This document shows, piece after piece, positions 41,514 through 47,968 of a stretch of DNA of 47,968 nucleotides. Each line of letters begins with the position of its first letter. Position 1 is the stretch's first letter. A program made the position numbers and the translations under genes. The notes beneath the pieces were generated by a model, which did not search any database, was not told where the DNA came from, and saw only the letters and a program-made list of their open reading frames with translations. This DNA comes from Gracilibacter sp. BRH_c7a (GTDB taxonomy: Bacteria > Bacillota > Desulfitobacteriia > Desulfitobacteriales > Syntrophobotulaceae), in contig LOEZ01000076.1 in assembly GCA_001516055.1 (NCBI GenBank), forward strand, positions 1-47,968. Reading direction: 5' to 3'.

Positions 41514-42668
41514 ATGGAGTATAGAGTTTTAGGGAGAACAGGAATTAAAGTCAGCGCTATTGGTATTGGCGGTGAGGGATTTGAAAATAAAAGTTATAAG
41601 GAATGCGAAGCCCTTATTGATTATTCTATTCATAAAGGCATTAACTTCTTTGATCTATATAATTCCAATCCCATAGTCAGAAGTTATTTAGGCCAAGCTT
41701 TAAGTAAATATCCCCGGAGCAGTTATGTGATAGAGGGACATTTGTGTTCGACTTGGGATCAAGGACAATATCGTCGTACCAGGGACTCTAATGAGGTGGT
41801 CAATGCTTTCGAAGACTTATTGATAAGAACGCAGTTTGGCTATGTCGATGTAGGGATGATTCATTATGTGGATGAGCAAAAAGATTATGACAAAATTTTT
41901 TATGGAGAAATTATTCAATATGCCAAAGAACTCAAAGCGAAAGGGATTATTAAATCGTTAGGAATATCAACCCATAATACAGATATTGCTTTTCGAGCTG
42001 TTGAAAGTGGAATCATTGATGTCGTATTATTCAGCATCAATGCCGCTTATGATATGTTACCCCCCATTGAGGATGTCGACATCCTCTTCGAAGAAAGTAC
42101 TTTTATAAACAGGACGTATGAAGGAATTGATCCCAAACGGGATAAGCTTTACCAAACCAGCCAAAATGCTGGGGTTGCTCTAACCGTAATGAAAGGATAT
42201 GGAGCCGGAACCTTGCTAAGTGACAAAGAATCACCTTTTGAGAAAGCACTGACCCCGGTACAATGTTTACATTACTGTTTAACCAGACCGGCAGTTGCTT
42301 CCGTCATTGTTGGCGCATCGAATATCGATCAAATTCGAGCAGCAACTGATTATGTCACGGCAAGTCCTAAAGAAAAAGATTATTGTGAAATCCTTGCCAA
42401 TGCACCCAAAAGTTCCTTTAGAGGGCATTGTATGTATTGTGGGCATTGTGCCCCCTGTTCTAAAAAAATTGATATCGCAGCAGTCAATAAGTACCTGGAC
42501 CTAGCATTAATTCAGGAAGATGTTCCTGAAACCCTAAAGAACCATTATAATTTATTGGACCATCAAGCAAATGAGTGCATTGAATGTGGGAACTGTATAA
42601 AAAGCTGTCCATTCGGAGTCAATATCATTAACAAAATGGAACAAGCGGTTAAACTTTTTGGTCAATAA
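41514..42668 (+). CDS. aldo/keto reductase with C-terminal two-cluster ferredoxin domain
   Basis: This 384-residue protein starts at ATG 41514 after AGGAGGTG. Residues 1-280 form an AKR-like barrel (YRVLGRTGIKVSAIGIGGEG, INFFDLYNS, DVGMIHYVDE, IKSLGISTHN, SVIVGASNIDQIRAA). Residues about 303-380 carry CMYCGHCAPC and CIECGNCIKSCP, a ferredoxin-like pair of [4Fe-4S] sites. The usual catalytic tetrad D-Y-K-H is incomplete by eye: after FFD the Tyr is not in the standard place, and the Lys strand reads VIEGHL; the His of MIHYVD is kept. It may therefore work by an iron-sulfur-linked redox route rather than as a classical NADPH aldehyde reductase. It lies under MerR-type promoter 1. Confidence 0.8.
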   Translation: MEYRVLGRTGIKVSAIGIGGEGFENKSYKECEALIDYSIHKGINFFDLYNSNPIVRSYLGQALSKYPRSSYVIEGHLCSTWDQGQYRRTRDSNEVVNAFEDLLIRTQFGYVDVGMIHYVDEQKDYDKIFYGEIIQYAKELKAKGIIKSLGISTHNTDIAFRAVESGIIDVVLFSINAAYDMLPPIEDVDILFEESTFINRTYEGIDPKRDKLYQTSQNAGVALTVMKGYGAGTLLSDKESPFEKALTPVQCLHYCLTRPAVASVIVGASNIDQIRAATDYVTASPKEKDYCEILANAPKSSFRGHCMYCGHCAPCSKKIDIAAVNKYLDLALIQEDVPETLKNHYNLLDHQANECIECGNCIKSCPFGVNIINKMEQAVKLFGQ

Positions 42669-42707
42669 ACAATTAGCAGGTTGCCCAATAATAAGATCTG
42701 AAATCAC

Positions 42708-42738
42708 TTGACTTAGAGTTAACTCCAGGTCTTATACT
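42708..42738 (+). promoter_or_regulatory. MerR-type promoter/operator 2
   Basis: TTGACT (42708-42713), a 19-bp spacer starting TAGAGTTAACTCCAGG, and TATACT (42733-42738). The 19-bp spacing with a central dyad is the hallmark of MerR-activated promoters. Confidence 0.8.
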
Positions 42739-42770
42739 ACAAATTGAAGAATATACGAGGAGGCTATATT

Positions 42771-43937
42771 ATGTTTAACTTTGATTTTCACAATCCCACA
42801 CGGATTTTTTTCGGGAAGGACAGACTTGACAGCATTGATCAGGTTGTTCCGGCTGATGCTACAGTCTTAATTACCTACGGAGGCGGTAGTGCTGTTAAAA
42901 GCGGCCTGATCGACAAGGTGAAAATCGTACTTGGCAACAGGAAGGTTTATGAATTTGGCGGAATCGAGCCGAATCCCCGTTACGAGACACTGATGAAAGC
43001 CGTAGAGATAGTACGCAGTGAGAATATTGATTTCTTAATTGCTGTTGGCGGGGGATCGGTGATTGACGGAACTAAATTTATAACGCTGGCTTCTTCATAT
43101 AAAGGAGATGGACGTGATCTGTTGAAGTACGGCTTTACGCCGATTACTTCTGAGGTAGTCGGAACCGTAGTTCCCATTGGTACAGTTCTTACACTGCCTG
43201 CGACCGGGTCTGAAATGAACAGCGGTGCTGTAATCAGTTATGAACACGGAAAATTCCCGGTGATGAGTCCACTGACTTTTCCAAAATTTTCTACATTAGA
43301 TCCGACCATTACGTTTACACTTCCCAAGATTCAGGTTGCTAACGGTATCATAGACACCTTTGTGCATACAACTGAGCAATATCTGACCTACCCTGTGGAT
43401 GCGAGACTGCAGGATCGCATGGCAGAGGGCATCTTACAAACATTGATTGAAATCGGTGAAACGACGGTGAATGAACCCGAAAACTATGATGCACGAGCGA
43501 ATCTGGTTTGGTGTGCTACGCTTGCTTTGAATGGAATCATTGCTACTGGTGTTCCGGTAGATTGGTCGGTTCATATGCTCGGGCATGAACTTACCGCATT
43601 ATTTGGCATTGATCATGGACAAACTTTAGCCATTGTATTGCCACCAATGCTTGAGGTAAGACGTGAACAAAAACGCGCGAAACTTCTCCAATATGCAGAA
43701 CGTGTTTGGAAGATTGAAGATGGCAGCGATGAAGAAAAGATAACCTTGGCCATTCAGAAGACGAGAGAATTCTTTGAAAACCTTGGTGTAAAAACCCGTT
43801 TTTCCGAATACGGTGTCGAAGCCGATCAGATACCGGTCGTTATTGAACAGCTGAAGGCGCATGGAATGACAGCACTGTCGGAGACACAGGATCTTACTTT
43901 GGATATCAGTCAACAGATCCTGGAAAGAGCACTCTAA
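42771..43937 (+). CDS. iron-containing alcohol dehydrogenase (YqhD/BDH type)
   Basis: About 388 residues from ATG 42771, placed by CGAGGAGG. The N-terminus NPTRIFFGKDRL and the NAD(P)-binding LIAVGGGSVIDGTKF are typical. Metal ligands are expected in GIIDTFVHTTEQYL (Asp, His) and HMLGHELTALFGIDHGQTLA (two His). Length and motifs fit the NADPH-dependent aldehyde reductase YqhD/BdhA group, which reduces short or reactive aldehydes to alcohols. It is controlled by MerR-type promoter 2 and ends in a 12-bp-stem hairpin. Confidence 0.87.
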   Translation: MFNFDFHNPTRIFFGKDRLDSIDQVVPADATVLITYGGGSAVKSGLIDKVKIVLGNRKVYEFGGIEPNPRYETLMKAVEIVRSENIDFLIAVGGGSVIDGTKFITLASSYKGDGRDLLKYGFTPITSEVVGTVVPIGTVLTLPATGSEMNSGAVISYEHGKFPVMSPLTFPKFSTLDPTITFTLPKIQVANGIIDTFVHTTEQYLTYPVDARLQDRMAEGILQTLIEIGETTVNEPENYDARANLVWCATLALNGIIATGVPVDWSVHMLGHELTALFGIDHGQTLAIVLPPMLEVRREQKRAKLLQYAERVWKIEDGSDEEKITLAIQKTREFFENLGVKTRFSEYGVEADQIPVVIEQLKAHGMTALSETQDLTLDISQQILERAL

Positions 43938-43985
43938 TCTTTGTGCCCCAAACAAAATTACAGTACGACACAGTACGTTTGATCT

Positions 43986-44016
43986 TAAATAGCAGCATGG
44001 ATTGTGCTGCTATTTA
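43986..44016 (+). terminator. hairpin after the alcohol dehydrogenase gene
   Basis: TAAATAGCAGCA (43986-43997) and TGCTGCTATTTA (44005-44016) are perfect 12-bp complements around 7 bases. No T run follows, so termination may be partial. Confidence 0.6.
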
Positions 44017-44023
44017 CAAAAAC

Positions 44024-44054
44024 TTGACTTGGAGTTAACTCCAAATGTTATGGT
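44024..44054 (+). promoter_or_regulatory. MerR-type promoter/operator 3 (orphan)
   Basis: TTGACT (44024-44029), a 19-bp spacer TGGAGTTAACTCCAAATGT, and TATGGT (44049-44054). TTGGAGTTAACTCCAA is a perfect 16-bp palindrome, the best of the three sites. The gene it once served is gone; an IS110-type fragment begins about 50 bp later. Confidence 0.8.
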
Positions 44055-44102
44055 TATGATGTACTCTTTGAGCATTCCTGTAATGAATGAAAATGATCTT
44101 TG

Positions 44103-44599
44103 AGAAATAAACAAAACAGCTTGAACAACTGGAAAATGCTATGGAGTCTGCCCTAGCAGAGATAAAATACAGTAAGATAATTCTTGGTATCCCCGGCATA
44201 GGAGTGGTTAGTGCAGCAAGTTTTCCGGGAGAGATTGGCGATCCCCTAAGATTTGACCATCCGCGCCAAATAAGCAAAATGGCTGGATACAATCTCGTTG
44301 AGGATAGTTCTGGCAAAAGTAAAAGCGGAACAGTAATCTCAAAACGAGGGAGAAAAAATTCGAGAAATATTTTGTACCAGATGGCTATGGTCATTGTCGC
44401 AGTAAACAATGAAATGAAAGAGCTTTACCAATACTTGAAGACTCGCGAAAACAATCCTCTCAAGAAGAAACAAGCACTTGTTGTTATCTCCAAGAAAATA
44501 ATAACAGTGATATATAATCTGGCAAAAAAGCAAACAGAATACAAAGCAGAATTAGTGCTTGGAAAATATAGAAAAAACCAAGTAAAAGAAGCAGCATAA
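44103..44599 (+). pseudogene. IS110-family transposase, C-terminal fragment
   Basis: The frame is open from about 44103, and the longest product with a start covers 152 residues from ATG 44141. It matches the Transposase_20 (IS116/IS110/IS902) domain: IILGIPGIGVVSAASFPGEI, then DPLRFDHPRQISKMAGYN, a KSGTVISKRGRKNSRNILYQ block and an ALVVISKKIITVIYNL helix. The N-terminal DEDD catalytic domain is missing, so it is inactive. Residual coiled helix KQLEQLENAMESALAE precedes it. Confidence 0.85.
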
Positions 44600-45038
44600 G
44601 TTTAAACTCAAGTATCATTTTCCCGATTTGTAGTTAAGCTGGTTAAGCCTTAATGTGGCTTAACCAGCCCGTTATAAGGGTTTTGGTTTGGAGCTGGATG
44701 TTCAAGGGTAAATAAACGGCTGCGCCGCCCTTGACATCCGATAAGAAATTTCCTATGACGCAGTAAAACAAGAACCATGAAATACGCCGATAAAGTGGAG
44801 ATAAGGGGATTACCTCCATAAGCCCATTGAGGCAGCATACGAGCATAAACGCTATCTCCACTTTTATCCATAAAACAGAACGAAGGAATGTAAGGGCATA
44901 GACCCAGTGAGTTATGATAGGGTGAGTTTTGGATAGCACCGGCGAAAGAGATAAAAATATTACACTTTAAAAGATACTGCGATTGACGGAGTAATCCGTA
45001 GATATATTTCAAAAATTGAGATAGGGAGGTAAAACTTT
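44600..45038. other. 439-bp structured non-coding region downstream of the IS110 fragment
   Basis: No gene is visible. It has three strong inverted repeats: CTGGTTAAGCC/GGCTTAACCAG (44639-44649 with 44657-44667), TCAAGGG/CCCTTGA (44702-44708 with about 44728-44734) containing GGC/GCC, and a stem of about 15 bp at 44789-44803 with 44853-44867. They may be the non-coding end of the insertion element. The right end must include the promoter of the MerR-type gene; TTGACGGAGTAATCCG at 44983-44998 is a weak candidate. Confidence 0.5.
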
Positions 45039-45422
45039 ATGACGATTACAGAAGTAAGTAAAAAATATGACCTTTCTCCGGACACGCTCCGCTATTATGA
45101 ACGCATTGGCCTCCTTCCAAGTGTGAACCGCAATAAAGGCGGTATCAGGGATTATACAGAAGAAGACTGCAAGTGGATAGAATTTATCAAATGTATGCGG
45201 GGAGCAGGTCTTCCGATAGAAGTATTGATCGAGTATGTTACGTTGTTCCAACAGGGTGACTTGACCACCCAGACCAGAAAAGAATTGTTAATCGAGCAGC
45301 GTAAGCGGTTAATAGTAAAAATGAAGGAAATGCAGAATACACTGGAACTCCTAGATTATAAGATTGAAAGCTATGAATCGGTGGTCAAAAAAGAAAAAGA
45401 ACTTAAAAAATCACAGGATTAG
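45039..45422 (+). CDS. adhR: MerR-family aldehyde-responsive regulator (AdhR-like)
   Basis: This 127-residue protein has the winged helix MTITEVSKKYDLSPDTLRYYERIGLL (residues 1-26), the YTEEDCKWIEFIKCMRGAGLPIE segment (39-61) and a C-terminal dimer coiled coil. It lacks metal-binding cysteines of CueR/ZntR types but has Cys52, the position known in Bacillus subtilis AdhR to react with aldehydes. GGGAGGT precedes the ATG. It is the obvious activator for the three 19-bp-spacer promoters in this region and is followed 122 bp later by a reductase gene. Confidence 0.82.
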   Translation: MTITEVSKKYDLSPDTLRYYERIGLLPSVNRNKGGIRDYTEEDCKWIEFIKCMRGAGLPIEVLIEYVTLFQQGDLTTQTRKELLIEQRKRLIVKMKEMQNTLELLDYKIESYESVVKKEKELKKSQD

Positions 45423-45505
45423 TTAATAGCAAAAATGTATTGAACTTTCCTGCAGTCTGGGAGAGCTAGAACTTCTGATTTCTGATTAAAGTGGATAATG
45501 AGTAA

Positions 45506-46396
<891 letters not shown>

Positions 46397-46435
46397 CAGG
46401 TAGAATAGAGACGATTGATTAGAAAGGGATTGAAA

Positions 46436-46507
46436 ATGGCAAATTCGAAAAGCCTTATCGCTTATTTTTCTCGCAAAGGAAAACGATGTATAACGAGGAG
46501 AATATAA
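46436..46507 (+). pseudogene. flavodoxin gene fragment (5' end only)
   Basis: ATG 46436 begins MANSKSLIAYFSRKG, the first beta-strand and start of the FMN phosphate loop of flavodoxins, then runs after about nine further codons into a stop. The rest of the gene has been deleted. Confidence 0.55.
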
Positions 46508-46816
46508 TGATGAATAAACAAATAATTTAAGTGAAAGTGTTATCTTCCCGAAGGGTCAAAAAATTACGAATGACTTTTTCATAGGGACAGCCTGGCTTGA
46601 AATGCTGGTTTCTAACGACAGTACTTTTAATTGTCCGATATATAACGTTACTTTTGAACCAGGTGCCAGAAATAATTGGCATCAGATATAAAACATTGGC
46701 ATGGCGCTGCACCAGATAGCTGGTTTACACATATCGGAATAACGACGAACACCCAAAAGGGAGACGCCGTATGGCTGGAACCCGTAACTGATGAAGAATA
46801 CAAGAAAGAAACCTAG
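46507..46816 (+). pseudogene. cupin-domain gene, frameshifted and internally deleted
   Basis: The ATG pair at 46507/46510 with GAGGAG upstream leads into a stop after a few codons. One base shift restores a frame reading SESVIFPKGQKITNDFF, then GTAWLEMLVSNDSTFNCPI, NVTFEPGARNNWH. This then jumps, with another shift and loss of roughly 40 codons, to KHWHGAAPDSWFTHIGI and AVWLEPVTDEEYKKET before TAG 46814. These are the first and last parts of a cupin oxidoreductase-like protein often found beside flavodoxin and aldo/keto reductase genes. Confidence 0.7.
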
Positions 46817-47923
46817 TCCCCATGGGATTTTCATAACAGGAAATACCTCAATGTTTTGATTCGGATTGATAGAATAGGGTGGGGGAGACAAGAAAAGTTT
46901 GAGGATAAGGTTTCTCTGAAAAATAAAAATAGAGAATAAGAAAAAGGAAAAGAATTAGAAATAGATTTATGTGAATTATAGTGCAAGCAGATGGTTAGAC
47001 ATAAAAAGGTATTTAGTTTTTAGCAATTTGATTTAAAATGTATAAACTTAAGAATACCCTCATGATATTTAATAATATATTTTGATGATATACTTTGATA
47101 ATTATCACTATAGTTAGAAGAATCTTTACGCAATCAATACAAGCAATATATCTTACAAATAGTCTCAAACTTTATAAACCAGCTGGATCAAAACCTTTGC
47201 CGGCAATATTAAGTATTGGCTCGATTCAATAATGCTAATAATTATGGTTAATAGGATTTTTACTAGACACTGAACAAGTATTATTTATGACCCTGTATCA
47301 AACCCTTAAGGAATTATTATAAAGGCCTTACAGGGTAAATATGAGGCTACTGGATTTTAAGGGTTATTCACAAAAATATCGACCATAGATTTTGGGCTGC
47401 TTAAATGCAGCATTAGCTGGGTAGAATTATTTATTATAGGTTAAGACAAGTTGACTAAGAACCAGAGAAAAAAATTCATTATGCCCATCTGCAACTAAGA
47501 ACGCCAGATGAGATTATTAAAATAGATAAGTTAGTATATAGGCATGGCAATCACTTTAAAAATAAATCTGAACCCATATGAGAACAAAAGTGTTAATCGA
47601 CAAATATAAATTTCCATCTCCGGTAACAACTTTACATAATATTTAAAATGGTGCGTATTCGATTGTGTCAAGGTCTAGGTAAGCAGAATCATCCAAGTTA
47701 TTTGGGTTATTATATTTAATTCTTTTCATTGACATTGATAGATTGTTGCAATACTCTTAAATTAGATCATAATATTTTTAGCTAGTTCTGCATCCTATAA
47801 AATGCTGATTATATTTAGTAATAATTGTAAAGTATAATGGTCTAAGAAAACTCGACAAGATTTTTTAAAAAGATAATGAACCTGATATAATAAAACTACT
47901 AGAAGAAAGCAGGTTAATTATTG
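46817..47923. other. 1.1-kb AT-rich region without a gene
   Basis: Only short, broken frames are seen. A 7-bp inverted pair ACCCTGT/ACAGGGT lies near 47290-47338. A fragment around 47470-47530 vaguely recalls the end of an integrase-type transposase (HYAHLQLRTPDEII) but is too short to assign. One 21-bp stretch is shared with 41255-41275. Confidence 0.5.
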
Positions 47924-47968
47924 ATGAAGAAAAGAGTATTTAGCGCAGAATTTAAGGCGGAGAGAGTT
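47924..47968 (+). CDS. transposase, first 15 codons (runs off the window)
   Basis: ATG 47924 opens MKKRVFSAEFKAERV, the typical beginning of an IS3-type OrfA or related Tnp_1 helix-turn-helix transposase (MKKRxFSxEFKxxxV). Only 45 bases are inside the window, so completeness cannot be judged. Confidence 0.55.
   Translation, partial: MKKRVFSAEFKAERV

Noticed and set aside
44035-44409. Minus-strand open frame of 124 codons
   Set aside because: It overlaps the IS110 transposase fragment and the MerR operator and has no recognisable motif.
44983-45011. Fourth MerR-type promoter upstream of the regulator gene
   Set aside because: TTGACGGAGTAATCCG has a small dyad but no good -10 at 17 or 19 bp spacing, so it is only mentioned as a weak candidate.

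Overview
The window looks like a chromosomal segment from an anaerobic, low-GC Firmicute of the class Clostridia. It most resembles Desulfitobacterium/Desulfosporosinus-type organisms. Supporting signs are strong AGGAGG ribosome sites, frequent TTG/GTG starts, Dms-type molybdoenzymes, a FixABCX-type flavin electron-transfer set, OFA-type MFS carriers with CaiB/BaiF CoA-transferases under sigma-54 control, a group IIC intron, and IS110 and other transposase remnants. The assignment is an inference from gene content; no rRNA or tRNA gene was seen.

Layout. (1) 1-5468: four co-directional genes for envelope proteins (FecR-domain protein cut by the window edge, zinc-ribbon membrane protein, polytopic membrane protein, 954-aa exported protein) of unknown role, closed by a terminator. 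(2) 5761-14815: a putative defence island. It holds an Imm5-like protein, a large zinc-ribbon/HEPN-like/STAND-NTPase/TPR protein and a SAM methyltransferase in one operon, then a small membrane protein, a C5-cytosine methyltransferase with a probable restriction partner behind a promoter that carries a LexA-like box, and a divergent Phd-like/HicA-like toxin-antitoxin pair. Two related structured repeats of about 77 bp bracket the restriction-modification pair. (3) 14990-23887: anaerobic respiration. A cytoplasmic molybdopterin oxidoreductase, its four-cluster ferredoxin subunit and a PucR-type regulator are followed by a TorD-like chaperone and a complete Tat-exported DmsABC. (4) 23888-26300: decayed DNA with a molybdoenzyme-like remnant and a shrunken group IIC intron inserted after a terminator-like hairpin.

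(5) 26304-40295: a sigma-54-controlled CoA-thioester redox cluster. Genes are an OFA carrier, CoA-transferase, CaiA-like acyl-CoA dehydrogenase, EtfB/EtfA, FixC-like and FixX-like proteins, a CoA ligase, a second OFA carrier (minus strand), one PAS/AAA+/Fis enhancer-binding regulator, and a second CoA-transferase (minus strand). Three canonical -24/-12 promoters serve the two carriers and the second CoA-transferase, and TACA-N4-TGTA palindromes lie upstream of them. The set suggests import of an unsaturated or otherwise activatable carboxylic acid, its conversion to a CoA thioester, and reduction (or oxidation) through the dehydrogenase with electrons carried by FixABCX. The substrate cannot be read from sequence.

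(6) 41464-46396: an aldehyde-response regulon. An AdhR-like MerR regulator with Cys52, a ferredoxin-fused aldo/keto reductase, an iron alcohol dehydrogenase and a second aldo/keto reductase are present. Three near-identical MerR-type promoters (19-bp spacers, GGAGTTAACTCC-like centre) occur; the third now faces an IS110-family fragment. (7) 46397-47968: broken flavodoxin and cupin genes, AT-rich non-coding DNA, and the first codons of a transposase running off the window.
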